Assembly: GCA_013396655.1 (NCBI GenBank)
Contig: WBMV01005154.1
Coordinates: 895,047 to 959,046, forward strand
Origin: Campylorhamphus procurvoides
Taxonomy: Eukaryota > Chordata > Aves > Passeriformes > Dendrocolaptidae
Direction of reading: 5' to 3'
Length of the DNA stretch: 64,000 nucleotides
In this document: positions 26,192 through 39,020 of the stretch, one piece after another
How the letters are laid out: each line of letters begins with the position of its first letter
How positions within the stretch are numbered: position 1 is the first letter of the stretch
Position numbers and translations under genes: made by a program
The notes under the pieces: generated by a model
Told to the model about the DNA's origin: nothing
The model's input: the letters and a program-made list of their open reading frames with translations, nothing else
The model's database searches: none

Positions 26192-28772
26192 GATACTCTA
26201 GTCTATGTGGCAACCTGTGGAAAAATATATGTCTTCCTAAACATCTCCAAGAGGTTGTCATAAATATTGACTGTGTATAAAACAAAGAACAAATCTGGTA
26301 AAGTATACACAAAAGCAATAGATTTACCTAGGTGTTATAAGTTGTTTTCCCTCCGTTCCAATGCCTTTAGGCAAATGTTAACATTACAGTTATGCCAAAT
26401 AAGCCCAAGCAGCTGCAGGAAAGTGCAGTTTCCTCTTCCTTCTTTTTGTTCACCTAGAGAAGCAAGCAGCTGCAGGATGAGTAGCTTCACTGCATGGTGT
26501 TCAAATGGAAAACAAACTGAAACATACAAAATTTGAAAAAAAAATACAGGTTCTTTTGTCCTCTCAGACTGTTGAACTAATTCATCTTGCTGGTACAGAC
26601 ATTTGATTCACTTAAATGAATACGGAGAAGCCCATGGCACAGTGAGGGCCCGGGAACAAGGACTGCCTGTTTCAGGGCAGCTTGACATTGCATTAGTTTA
26701 CAACAGGAGATCACATCCTCAGCTTTACTGTAAATTTTGCCCATGTAAGTATCACACTACAATCACTTTCTGCTTTGGACTCCCTAGCTGGGAAATTTCC
26801 AAACCTGCTCCTAGCTCCAAGAAAACCAGTTGCCTGGTTTTCTGTAAAGAGATACCTGAGGTTGAAATCATATCCCAGCTGTAGACACGTAAATTAGGTA
26901 TCTACATGTGAACTAGGTGTCAAAACTCCTAGTATATTCAGTGGAGGACAAGGATTTAATCGCTTTCTTAAACAAAGATGTTTGGAGACACCATGCAAAG
27001 CTCAAGATTACTGTTGGGACCAACAGATATGGCATAGGACTTATGAGAGACGTATACACTTGTGGATAGACAGCCAAAGACTAGTGAAATATTTTGAAGT
27101 GTCTCAAAAAGCTTTAGATATCATTATAGAGGCCACTGACTGTAGTGATAGTTTGGTTGATTGCAACAGGAGCTCAGATATATCACTTGTTTCACTATAT
27201 TTAGCTATCAAGTTGTGAGCTAAATTCAACCACAGTTTGTCAGTTCTAAACTGGCAAATTTCTCCAAAAGCCTTTATTCTCCAAACACCTTCTATGGCAT
27301 CTTTTCCAATCAAAACACAAAGTTAGCAGACTGTAAGCAAGTCATGCAATGCTGTCCCCATCTGGTCAAATTTTTGTATTTTACACCTCAAGGACTGATG
27401 GGTATAAAATTCTTACAAGTTACTGCTAGTTCTGCTTTGTTATTTCTTACCATCTTTAGCTACCTCTGGCTTCTGTCATCAAACCAGCTATTGGATATTT
27501 TTGTCTTTCACTATTGCTGGCTAATCAAAAGAATTTCAGCAGATACTATTCAGCTCTAGTTACTTCATTTTAGTAATAAGAAAACCTACCACTGTGAAGA
27601 GTCAAAGGGACCTATGAGAAACTGACTTGATGCCCTCAGAATCAGGTAGGCCAATACACAGGTCCTCCTTCTCCATTCCTCTGGCTTTACCTTATTTCCC
27701 CAAAATTAAAGCTGGAGTGTAAATGCCAACAGTCTGCTTTGGAGGACTTAAAGAAGCTACCTCATTAACTTGCAGAACGATTTATCAGCTGAGCTGTACA
27801 TTTTCTTAGTCCCATACAAAGTGACATTACTTGAAGCCACTGCACCTCATCTTGACTTCCCACTGGAGGAACCTTTCATGCATTTCCACTAGAATTGAAT
27901 GACAGAAGAAGACATTTTTACAGATCATAGAAAGACTTTACAGAATCAAGAGAAGTTCAATCTTGCCTACTGTGCTTTGCCAGTGTATGCCCAGCCTTGC
28001 AAAATGGAAAGTTTTCATTTCAATATCCAAAAGAACAGTCTATCTAATCTGTGTTTCAGCATGAGTTCTCACTCCTTGGACCCCTAGATGTTTGAAACCA
28101 ACAACAGTTTCAATGAAATACAATCTGATAAGTTCCTAGAGTTTTTATGTAAGTGGAAAACAATCAGTATTACTACGTGCATTTGGGAGAAATTTATGAA
28201 AGGAAACTTATCTCCATTAAAAATTAAAGACCCCACACTGGAGACACCTGTATGAACTGCTCCAGCCATGAGTAAAGCAACTTCTATGTTGCTGGATCCC
28301 AAGGTATCCAGGCTGGATCCATAGGTCTGTAGAAGGCTGACTTTACCAGGTTTGTCCTGACTCCAGCTGCAGAGGTTTATAATGCTACACCTCAGCTGCC
28401 CTATTTGTGCAGTCCCTCTGATTGTGATGGGATCCCTCCTCGGAGGGTAAGGCCAGCAGAGTTTGGCTTACTGGTTATAGGGGGGTTTTGTGTGACCAGA
28501 AGAACAACATCAGCAATTTGCACATGATAACAGATATGCGTCAAGCGATAACTTTTGCCTGCATCTGACCTGAGCTGGTTGAAGCTATGAGTTATGGATG
28601 AGAGACTTTGCTGTCTATTGCAGATACCGAGAGTTTCTCAGTCCTTCAAATGCTCTCAACATTTGCATTATGCCAATGACACACAATGATAAAGTTTCAT
28701 TGCTATAGTAAACTTTCCCAATTTAAACTATTCTCAGAGTGATCTTTGTGTGTAACTTTATGCCAGCTATGC

Positions 28773-29356
28773 TGTGGTGATTTGGTTTTCTTGGTTTTGG
28801 TCTAGGCCTTCCCTGGTAACAAGGTTATAACTAAGGAAGTATTCCACACCATTCCTTTACGTAATCAGGTGTATATAAGACAAGGAGGGGAGGTTCTTCT
28901 CTCTCTTCCTTTCGGGTGCTTGGAGGACAGAAGGTCTCAGTGTGTTGGCGTGGCTCTTATCTATGTGAGCTGAGGCCTCTCTGAGAAACCGCTGTCTGAA
29001 GCTGCACGAAGGTGGAGATTTCTGCTGTTTACTTGAGGGGAGTTGGTGAGAGTTCATTGCGTTAGTTGCTTTATTGAGCTATTCCCTGAGGTTTTTTGAG
29101 TGTATATATCTGTTTTGCTTTGTTTTTACCTGATTTGTGTCCTTTTTCCCCTTCCTTTTTTTCCCTTTAGGGGTTGTTTGGGTTTCTTGTTCTGTATATT
29201 CATAGTGTTTAATTATATATAACTGTAATATATGTGAATATATATATATATTTACTACAAATGTTCTTTTGGTACCTTTATTTTTTGTCTTTCGGGAGGG
29301 GGGAATCTGTGTGGCCAATGGCTGGGTTTGGCAGGGAGCCAAGCCAAACCTCCACA
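28773..29356 (+). mobile_element. Solo LTR of an endogenous retrovirus, probably class II (ERVK-like)
   Basis: This 584-bp element starts TGTGGTGATTTGG and ends CCAAACCTCCACA, which are inverted termini matching at 10 of 13 positions with TG...CA ends. The flanks CTATGC (28767-28772) and GTATGC (29357-29362) form a 6-bp target duplication with one mismatch, a length expected for class II elements. A TATATAAG box lies at 28872-28879, placed as in a U3 promoter. T-rich and TA-rich tracts (29238-29250) lie in the 3' half. No internal retroviral genes flank it, so this is a solo LTR. The orientation comes from the TATA box and is less certain than the boundaries. Confidence 0.8.
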
Positions 29357-31109
29357 GTATGCACATACATACACACAGTATATGTGTAATTGTTTTGGAT
29401 GATATAAGCTTCTATCAGAAAGAAGATAAGCTGAAATTAACAAGTGTGTTTTCTTCAATGACCTTCTATTAGGCTCAAGAGTCACTGGGTTAAATGTCAA
29501 TGATCTGATATCTACCCTGCAGCAAAGCAATCTCTTTATTCACAGAGGATGTACTATTATACCATGTACAAATCAGAGCAACTGTTTTTTCCATTTATGA
29601 GATTTATATAGCCATTTAAAGAAATTTTTCTCTTGAAACCACTGATAATATCATCTCAATAGTAAAGTGAATGGTTTGAACCAAATGTCCTCCAAGCTTT
29701 GCACAGGTTTTGTGCATCAGCAGGAACTTTCAGAACACGCTAGCTTATAGAAATTAAGATAGATACAGGCATATTAAGCCTGTCTTTTTCCAAATCATGA
29801 TTCAAATCCCTTTTCAAGGTTTCAGGATACCTTAGAGTAGGGAGAAGAAAAAAATAACACTAATACAACATACCTTGACATGTACACAAAAAAAACAACC
29901 AAACAAAATCTTCCAAAAATATGAACCCACCAAAAAAAAAACCCAAAAAAACCCCACAAGCTAAAGCAGTTCCACCAGAACTGAGGAAAGACTTTATGAC
30001 CTCTTCATCCAGTCCCTTTTTTTTTTTTAGGACTATTATTACAAGGTCTTCAAGATGAAAGAGAAGGCCAGACCTCCTAGCAGACTGTGACATATTTCAA
30101 CTGGCCAGTTGATGATTCCCGTTCCATCCAGAGCTGGTTCCCTTCCTCCTGCTGATCACTGCCTCACAACTATGAGGCTCCTGCTGCTCATTACTTCTAC
30201 TCTCCTATTTAGAAATAAATAAATGTGCCCTGGCAAAGGCCTTTTGCACTTCTGCCTTTGCTTGCCTTCTAGCTGTGGGGTGTGCAACGGTCTTTGTGAC
30301 CACTACTCTTTTTTTGTTTTCCTTCACCTCTCTCTCAAAGATGTTATAAGAAACAGAAAGCACAACATGTGTCTGACATCTTGAACTGCTTCTGCTCCTC
30401 TGCCTTTAAGGATCACTTTGTCAAGCCAACAATGGCTCTGCTGGCCTCTCTTTTGCTCCCTGGGATACGGCCCCATTTGAATTTCTTGCATTCATGAGCT
30501 TCCTATTACTTGCTCTATAAAGTTCATCATATACAAAACTCGTCCTCTTCTCTCTCTGGGAGATATTAATCTTATTTCCCAGAGTAAGTGACTTCACCCA
30601 TTACCATATAATGTAGTCCCTAGCCCAGGCACAATAGAAAAATATTCCCAACATTTATTTTAAAGCTGACAATGAAAATATGTTAAGAGCAGAGTCACCT
30701 AACATTCAACAGCAGTCTCATTAAGGATCAAACTGAAGATGGAAAAGGAGGATAGTGAGAAAAAATGTTAAAAAACCTCCAAATATTAGTAAATAAAGGT
30801 TTCAGACAAGTCTCTTGTGCCATATAATACTTTGTCACTCATTATGATGCAATCATAAGCATGAGGAACAAGCTTGTCTACATAAACTGGGATTACAGCC
30901 ATGAGAAGACAGGAAATTTAATTAGTTGCACTTTTAAATTCTAACTATAGCCCGTATAATAATTGAAGTATTCTATCTGTCTGTTATAAAAATGTATCTG
31001 CTCCTCCATACCTTCTGTTTCTATCCAGCATGCTAGGTGCTCACAGTGTTGGTTTTGTTGATGGTTTGAGTTTTTTTCCAGTCTCATTTCCCTATTGATT
31101 TCCATTTGT

Positions 31110-31330
31110 TTAATTTTCTTTTGACGTATCAGAAATCATCAATTACATAATTAAAAAGGAGCTGAAGAATCATGATTAATTACTATCTAGAGCAAAGGAA
31201 TGTTAAATCTCTGCAACAATTGAGTATGTTCTGTGAAAGGCTGAATACCTCTTCAAGAAACTAGCTTAACTGGTTACATCAGCTTCACCCACTTGGGAGG
31301 CAATGTTTAGTGGGATGTTTTTCTTCTGAT
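31110..31330. promoter_or_regulatory. Possible conserved enhancer-like element
   Basis: This short non-repetitive stretch has clustered ATCAATTACATAATTAAA and GATTAATTAC cores within about 60 bp, resembling a homeodomain-binding enhancer. There is no independent support. Confidence 0.2.
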
Positions 31331-34300
31331 AAATTTCACTTCTGACCTACAAAGAGAAATCATCAAATGCCAAGAAATTAATCATAAAAAAGATATTGGT
31401 TTTTTTGTCATCTTTTTTTTAGTTAGCCCTTTATTATACAATTGCACAACATATTTCCATAGGAAAATTGTCACATTTTGACTACAAGATGGACAAGGGT
31501 TCATGAATGAGAGAGCTGTTCTTTGTTTCCTGCGAGCAACATATTTCAGAATACACTTCCATTTACCTTATTTACCAAGTAACATCAAATGGCGCTTTAA
31601 CAATAAGTATCTTTTTCCTTGCTAGGATTTGTTTTTATGGCACTTCTAAGAGGTGTCAGAAAATCTCACAAACATTAATGGATACATGCATGCTTACAAC
31701 ACTTTGAGAGACAGAAGTGAAATCTGCATTTTCAATTGTTGGCTTTATTGAAACATTGTGTCTGGTTTTTTTCAGGTGGTCATTTCAATGCAACGCAAGG
31801 AAGAGCCTTCCCTCACAATGCTGTGGCTTCATTCTTCATGCCTGTAAATTTTTCAGTAGTCAAAGACTTAGCAGAACTTACAGACTTCTCCAGATACCGC
31901 ACGTGTTTGCTATCACTAACATAGTATTTGTAGTAAATGAGAGATCTTTCTGTTAAAAAATTGGTGCATATGCAAGAAGTACATTTTGAAGATCCTAAGA
32001 TGCCAGAAAATGTGACTTACTCCTTTCCAAAAGTCAGCTCCTAGTAATCACTTACTGACATAAGGCATCAGTCTAAAGAAAGTCTAAGACTGCATCTTAA
32101 GTAAATTTTTAAGGTATGATAAATAAAATCTTCACTATCTGGGTTATTAAAGATATCTGTAATTTTTCTGGTCTGACATCTCAGAAAAACTTGTTTCTGG
32201 GCAAAGGGTAGCCCAGCAAATTCAAGTCTGGTATAACAATCAACTGCAAATTGTAACTTAAAATTGGACAAAGATGAAATTTGGAAACAATAGGATTTGT
32301 TAGAGTGAAGCATAGGTTTAATAATGCCCATAAGTAACAACTTTGTCCAGTCTAGAGCCTTCTGTAAGGCATTTAATCTCCACAGATATTTGTGAAAATG
32401 TTCTCTGAACAGACTATTTAGCAAAGTTCATTCAGAAATGTAGGTCCAGTTACATTAAAATACAAAATCTCCAGAATGAACTAAGTGGCAGAGCCAGGAC
32501 ATAATGAATCGCCTCATCCCACAGTCCACGATGTGACATTAATTAGTATTTTCAGTCCACTGCCCATGGCAATGCTGTTAATTTTACAGGCTTTGGACTA
32601 ACTCCTCTGCGTCAGTTCTGGATGGTACTGTATCTACCGGAGAGACACAGAGTTAAAAACTCTTTTGTAACCTAGAGTGTGCAGGAGAACCCAGTGCTCT
32701 CAGCTCAGAAGTCAGATTATCTTTTCAGTTTACAAATACTGAAACCACAGAACTAAAAGTAATGAAAGTGTGCCAAAGCAAACACAGATGTTTAGATCTG
32801 TGTTGAAGACACTTTTGCACTTTGAAGAAGCCAGAGGAGCACCAATTTCATACATGTGAAAAGTAGTAAATGCACTGAACTTCCTAGAGCATTAAAGAGA
32901 TGGTTATGAAAAGGAAAACCAGTGAAAGGGTTTGACCAGCATGCTAAAAACCATTGCTACAGTTCCAGACATCCAATTCCATAACTGAGTGTTGATTTTT
33001 ATATTGCCCCTTAAACAGACAAGTACAATGTAGGCAACTGAATTCACTTCCTCAGTTATCTGGAACCACTCTTTTTAAACTCAGTATATAAACTTAGTAT
33101 ATAAAACATTGCCCTAAAATATTCCCTAAGTAATACAACTTTTAATCTGTCACTATTACCTGAGTAGTGGTGTTCAAACTCACAAAATTATCTATATATT
33201 GACTATCATAGAATCTCCTATCACTGATTGTAATCCAGAGTAGTTTTATTAGATCTGAAGTCACCAATTTGGAAACATCATTTTATTTACCATCTTCTGC
33301 TCCAGACAATCCCAGTAAGGTTTCACTATCCTGGATGCATCTTATATTTTGATTTTTGGTAGATTCCTTGTTTGTAAATAGAAAATGGTAACATTTTTCA
33401 TTGTTTGAACACCTGTAAGAAACAACAAACAAACAAAATTACTACCTAACTTCTTGAAAACATTGTATACAGACTTTCTTACAGTTATGCTGTAAACATG
33501 GATAATAGAAGAGGTCTGTATATCAGTAAATTACATTTTTTTCAAAATTTATTACCTTTTCAGTCTAATTTTTATATTTGTATGCATATTTTTAAGGTAA
33601 TAATGAAAATCAAATGCCAGGTACTAATTTGAATTTTTTTATAAGCTAACTGGTAAAAAATTCTGTGAAATTTAAGGTCTTCTGCACATTTCTAATTGCA
33701 GCCTTAATGAACAAATTTATAATTAAATTTACATAATTTTATATATGTAATGACCTCTACTATTTGCTCCTGTTATGCATGTATAGTAATATTCTAGGAT
33801 ATTGTATTAACCTAATAATGTGATTTTTTTTCTCTTTTTTTGACTTTTGTGGACTGAAATTAAGATCTGCCTGTTAAAGGGTGGAGTGTGATTACAGTTA
33901 CAGTGTTGTGAATTTGGGGCAATGATTTGAGTGACAGTGAAGTTTTACTGCTTAACTGGGGACCCAAAATAGTTGTAAGAAAAAAACCCCAATTACAATA
34001 ATAAGACATACAATATAACTAAAACATGACAAGAGTTGAGACAAGCCCAGCTGCTTAAAACTCACTTCTCTTCTTTGTATGCAGGCAGATCACTAGAAAA
34101 GTCCAAGTCAGTGCCACCATTTTATCTCACACATCAACTCTCTGATTAAAACATATATGTGGGTTTTGTCATCTGAGTCAAATAAGGCTATTCTTGCACT
34201 CTCATAGATGGAACACAGACACCGTGTGGGTGAATATACAAGAGAGGATGAGAAATGACATGATTCCTCAATACAGGCAAGTGGAGCAAGGCTGTATAGC

Positions 34301-35408
34301 CTTAAATGAAAGGGTCACCGTAACTCTAAAAGTCCTATGTGGATCTCTGAGATGAGACACATCCGATACGCCATTTACTAGGGCAGCACTTGAAAGAATG
34401 CACTGCACAGGGTTCCTCATTATTCATTAGGGCTGAATCCTCATTCATTCTCCTTTATATGCCATCCTGAATCTGCCCTGCAGAGTCTTTTACAGGGAAA
34501 TAACAATAAACTCTCTTATCAACAGCTTGTTGTAGCAGATACAATACATGGGGTACTGAGATCAAAAAGAGCATGAAAAGCATTTCTGCCAACATCGTAC
34601 AAAATATTGAACATCTGCTATATCTGGGATCCTGGGAGTTGTAATTATAATTTTTGAAATCTGCACACTAGAGTTATAAATATTAGAACTGTAGCCTGTG
34701 AAAGCTATGAAATATTTAAGTTGTTTGGCAGGCTTAAGAAAAACTCATAAACTTAATTTAAGCAGCCAAACACTGTATTTTTACAGGTTTTACATCTTTC
34801 ATGTCATTAGTCATATAAATTAAAGCAACCACAGAACAGCACAGAATTTGCAACAGCAAATCCTGTGCAAGAAAAAAAAAGGTCAGCTGGAGATTTAAGA
34901 CTTTCACCAACACTTCACCTTTCCACTTACCCTGTATTTCAATTCTTGTATTGAATTTGTCATAGGTATTTTTAACGCATCCATTATCTTATTGTCTGCT
35001 AAATCTCAGTAGTGTGCTTGATACTGTATGCATGCATAAACATAGGGGGTCAGATTCACTGGTTATTTGGCATGAGTCTAGCAATGCAAAATTGCCCTTA
35101 GCCCACCCTATTTAAAACTTCTCTGGCAAAGTCAATGACTCCTCTAAGCTATTGGTGAGATGCTAAGAGTCTTGTCCACCCTTCCTGCTCTAAAGAAGTG
35201 GGAGACAAGTATAGGTCATCCAAACCGTGATCAAACCTTAAGGCAAGGCAGGTAGCTTACACAAATCAGTAATGAAAGGCACTGAGGAAGGAGCCTAGAT
35301 AGCTTGGCATGAGACAAGTACTGCCACACCTGAAAGCGTATCATGAATCACAGCAATGATAGTGGAGGAGGAGGAGTAGGAAGAGGAGCAAGATACATAA
35401 AATTGTGA

Positions 35409-35433
35409 GGGGCGGGGAGGGCGGTGGGGGTGG
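35409..35433 (+). other. G-quadruplex motif
   Basis: G-runs of 4, 4, 3 and 5 are separated by C, A and CGGT, giving a canonical G4 pattern on the plus strand. It sits just downstream of a GGAGGAGGAG-type purine tract (about 35365-35390). Confidence 0.85.
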
Positions 35434-38099
35434 TTAAGTTTGCAACAATCTTTCAAACTTGTTCAGACACATAAGACGTGCTGGACTAGGATGAGTAAAA
35501 AAAATAACCAAGTTTAAAATAGTAAATTAGTAAAAATTGCACCAGCCAGATTCACAGAAGCTAAAGTATGAAAAGAGCCAAAGGCAAATTCTCATTTGTA
35601 CAGTGTCTGCTCCACCTGTTAGATAGCCATATGTTACTAGCAAAAATGTAGCTCTGCAAAAGGGTTTGGGGATCTCCAAGTGTGCCACCAAAAGTGAAAC
35701 AAGAAGTTCACTTGAAAAGAAGTAAAGCAGAGAACGTAATAATGAGGACCCATATTTTGTTCTTCATAAATCCAGTATCCAGAAAAGAACACCACTCTCT
35801 GGACAAGAAAATCATCTGACATCAGAGATTTTACAATGGATTTAGTGCAGGGGAAACAAACTAGAACAGACCTCAGGGGGCAAAATATATACAATACATT
35901 CACAGATATTCTCCTTTGAACTACTGAACTGTGAGTAAACAGAAAAACACATTCCCTCTCTTGACTTATCTAATAAAACATGTATCTAAGTGCCAGATGA
36001 CATAAGACAATGAGATATTAGGTTATCTATTAGTTAATTTAATGAACCTAATTATGATCTCACTTATACATATTTTACACCAGCATAATACAATTTGCTC
36101 AATTTGGGAAAGCCATTCATGAACTGCACCTTTGTGCTGCACTTGCCAGCAGATTCCCTTTCCAAAAGTACTGTATCCAGACTGAGATAGGTATACCATA
36201 ATTAGACAGGTATCACTGTGATTTAGAGTCTCTCACCTAAACTCTTTTCCTAGATGCAATTTTAGGGTTAGAGGAAAGAAGTGTTCCTTGAATGTTCCCC
36301 ATGATGCAAAGATGCCTCTTCTTTCAGATAGACAAGGTCTGAGAGGTTTTCTCATGTTACATAGAAGTCTAGCTACTTTAGCCAAAGAAAATAGCGGAGA
36401 AAATAGCCATAGAAAATAGGCACTCTGGAGTGCCTACCTCCCTTCATTGATAATAAGAAATCTGGTCTCTGAATAAGGTTTGGAATTTAGTGTAGATTTG
36501 CAAGTGAGTTTTACCCTGAAGAGGGACTCCTGTTGGCATGGTGTGGCTGTGAATCTGAACTTATAATTACATGCTCCACACAGAAAGCATTTTACAAGAA
36601 TCTTGTTAAAACCAGATAGTTCAAAACACATAATTTCAACAGAAGTCATTATGTGTCCCATTTTTTCATAATACGCTCGTTAACAATAATATTTGCATTA
36701 GAGACTACAGCACAAGGAGTTTTCACTGTCCTCATTTTCAGATGGAGCACTGAAAGGAGATTTCCTGTTATCCTCAGCACAGGCAGTTTGAAGTACAGTC
36801 ATACACTTAGTATACAGGTGTTTTAGAGGAATAGGCATGCCCTGTTTTCCTGATAGATAAGCATACAAACACATAATTCCATTCAAAGATGAAAACATCA
36901 GTCAGAAGTCAACCACTCTATTGTCATCTTCATCCTCTCTTCTTCAGTCTTTCTTCCAGTAACTGGGATTTTTAGCCCGTCCCATAGATGTGCAGTTGCA
37001 GATGAGCTGAGAGAACATTTGAGGGGAGTTTATGTTTTCTTCTGTTCTACTTCTTCCTTCAATTTTTTTGGCATCTGCAGGAAAGAGGAATAAAAATCCA
37101 GGAAAGCTAGTGCTTATCAGAAAGGAAAAGCTAGAGAAGACTCTAAAAGGACTTAAGAGGCCTGGGGATAATGATAAGGTCTCTGCATCTCTGAATTTTC
37201 TAACCTGTATGGTCATCTGAGGCCAAGCTCTCTAACAGAAAGACAAAGCCAGTGTTCTTCAGCCAGCAAGTCATGTTATTGCTTCTGTATAATTATAGGC
37301 CAATGTTGAATTCCCACTTCTGCTTTAATTCTGAAAAAAAAATTCTTAAACAATGTTTTGATTAAAAGTTAAGGTACAGTGAAAATAAAGATCATAGCTT
37401 CAAAGGATAAGCAGTAACATATTTCTAATGTATTTCTAAGAGAAGAAATAGAAAATTAATCAAAATAAAAGAAAAATACTTCCGTTTTTCTCACTAAAAG
37501 CGCACAAGAAATTGGAAACATCAGTGTGAGGTTTTTCAGACAGCAATACAGTGCTTTATTTCAAAAGGTAGAGGGCTGTATCCCTAGAAAACTCATTTCT
37601 CATTTTTGCCACAGATATTAGTAAGCTGGTAGTTATGGTATCTGCATCAGTCACCTCTGGATCTTAATAACTTCTCTTTTCACCTACATTTCTACAGGTG
37701 TGCCACTAGGTGTTTGCAAATACTAATGATAAAGATTTTAGGATGACCTAACAATATCCCTAGGAGTTTGGACAAACTTCTATTCACCTTAAGTGGATCC
37801 TAAGTTCTAGGGAAAAATAAATAAACAAACAAGGGTACCATTTTGATAGCTAATACATATTTTAAAAAATGAAAACAAAACAAAAGTGATTCATAGTCAC
37901 TTTGAAGTGACAGTGTTATTTGTTTCAAAAATTAACCCAAACAGTACTGAATATAGTATAAGGCCCACATGGCCTCTGATTTTATCACTGGCCACACCTG
38001 TCACATTTTAGATAGTTGATATTTCTGCATTTTTATCTATTCTAAAGTGAAAAACATATCCCCCAAAGGATATGTTATTCTATATGAATAGCAATATTG

Positions 38100-39020
38100 T
38101 GAGGGCTGGACTGTCAGGTGTGTTGAAAATTGGCTGTACTGCCATATCCAAAGGGTAGTGATCAATGATTCAACATATGGCTGGTATCCAGTAACAGACA
38201 AAGTACCCCAGGGGTCAGCACTGGGGCTCATATGTTTCAACATCTACATTATCAACATGGATGATGACACAGACTGCACCCTCAGCAAATCTGCAGACAA
38301 CACTGAATTTAAAGAGCATGGCTGAAATGATGAATGGCTGAGCTTTGGTCCAGAGGCACTTAGAGAAACTTGAGGACTGGACCAAGAAAAAGCTCATGAA
38401 GCTCATCAAGGAAACTGCCAAGTTACAAGTGCAGCAGCCCAATGGACAGTTCCACTCTAATACGGAGTTAATTTTCAGAAGACACCCCTAATACAAGCCA
38501 GCAGCATGGTGAACAAGGAAGGTTGCCCTGCAGTGTGCCCCTCTGCACAGTGCATATGAGGCTGCACCCTGAATGCAGTGAGTGTGCAGTGTGTGCCCCA
38601 CAGATCCAGAGTGACATGTGGAAACTGAAGAAAGATTCCAAGGTAGAAGCAGAGGGCTATGGAAATGGTTGGGACTTAGAGCTTTCAGTTTGTGAAGGGA
38701 GAAGGAGGGAGTGGACTTGTCTAGTCTGGTGAAGAGGAGACCAAGGGATGATCAAGCAGCAACTCACAATTGCCTGATGTGCAGTTAGGAAGACAAGGAA
38801 GCCAGACTCTTCTGTCAGTGGTAGACAATAGCAAAGGCCAAGGGCCACAGGCTATGGATTGTGAATTTCTAGATGGGCATTAGGGAAAAAATTTTGTGTA
38901 GATGATGCCCAGAGTAGTCATGGTCTTCAACACTCAGTGAGGCATAGTCCTGGAGCACTTGGGTTTGCATTGGTTGGCCACGAGGACTTCCTTTCAACCA
39001 ACAGGTCTGTGACTCTCATA
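38100..39020 (+). mobile_element. CR1-type LINE 3' fragment
   Basis: The 5' part still reads like the CR1 reverse transcriptase after the catalytic YADD region's upstream blocks: a degraded ENWL...RVVIND, then VPQGSALGLICFNIYI, then a DD-rich stretch (about 38130-38310). It continues through the C-terminal part of the frame into a 3' tail ending near GTGACTCTCATAG, where intact copies carry short ATTCTRTGA repeats. Multiple stops and deletions show an old inactive copy, 5'-truncated as is usual for CR1. It is more diverged than the copy at 54.5 kb. Confidence 0.75.

Larger units (their letters stand above)
23861..28772. other. Non-coding stretch with microsatellite and G-rich motif
   Basis: No gene is recognised. 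The stretch contains the G-quadruplex motif at 24368 and the alternating purine/pyrimidine tract at 26163. A possible old transposon piece lies near 26880-26960, where GTAGACACGTAAATTAGGTA followed by TCTAC forms a near-palindrome. The block at about 28220-28490 is GC-richer but unidentified. Confidence 0.5.
29363..38095. other. AT-rich non-coding stretch
   Basis: I see no convincing gene. A-rich low-complexity sequence lies at 29886-29955, and a pyrimidine-rich unidentified patch at about 30100-30540. A weak exon-like segment at 31776-31924 is treated separately. An AG-rich then G-rich tract lies at 35360-35433. Several open frames of 60-118 codons lack motifs and look random. Confidence 0.5.

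Noticed and set aside
28857..29530. Overlapping frames on both strands near 29 kb
   Set aside because: They derive mostly from the LTR at 28773-29356; the Lys/Thr-rich minus-strand frame reflects its T-rich 3' half.
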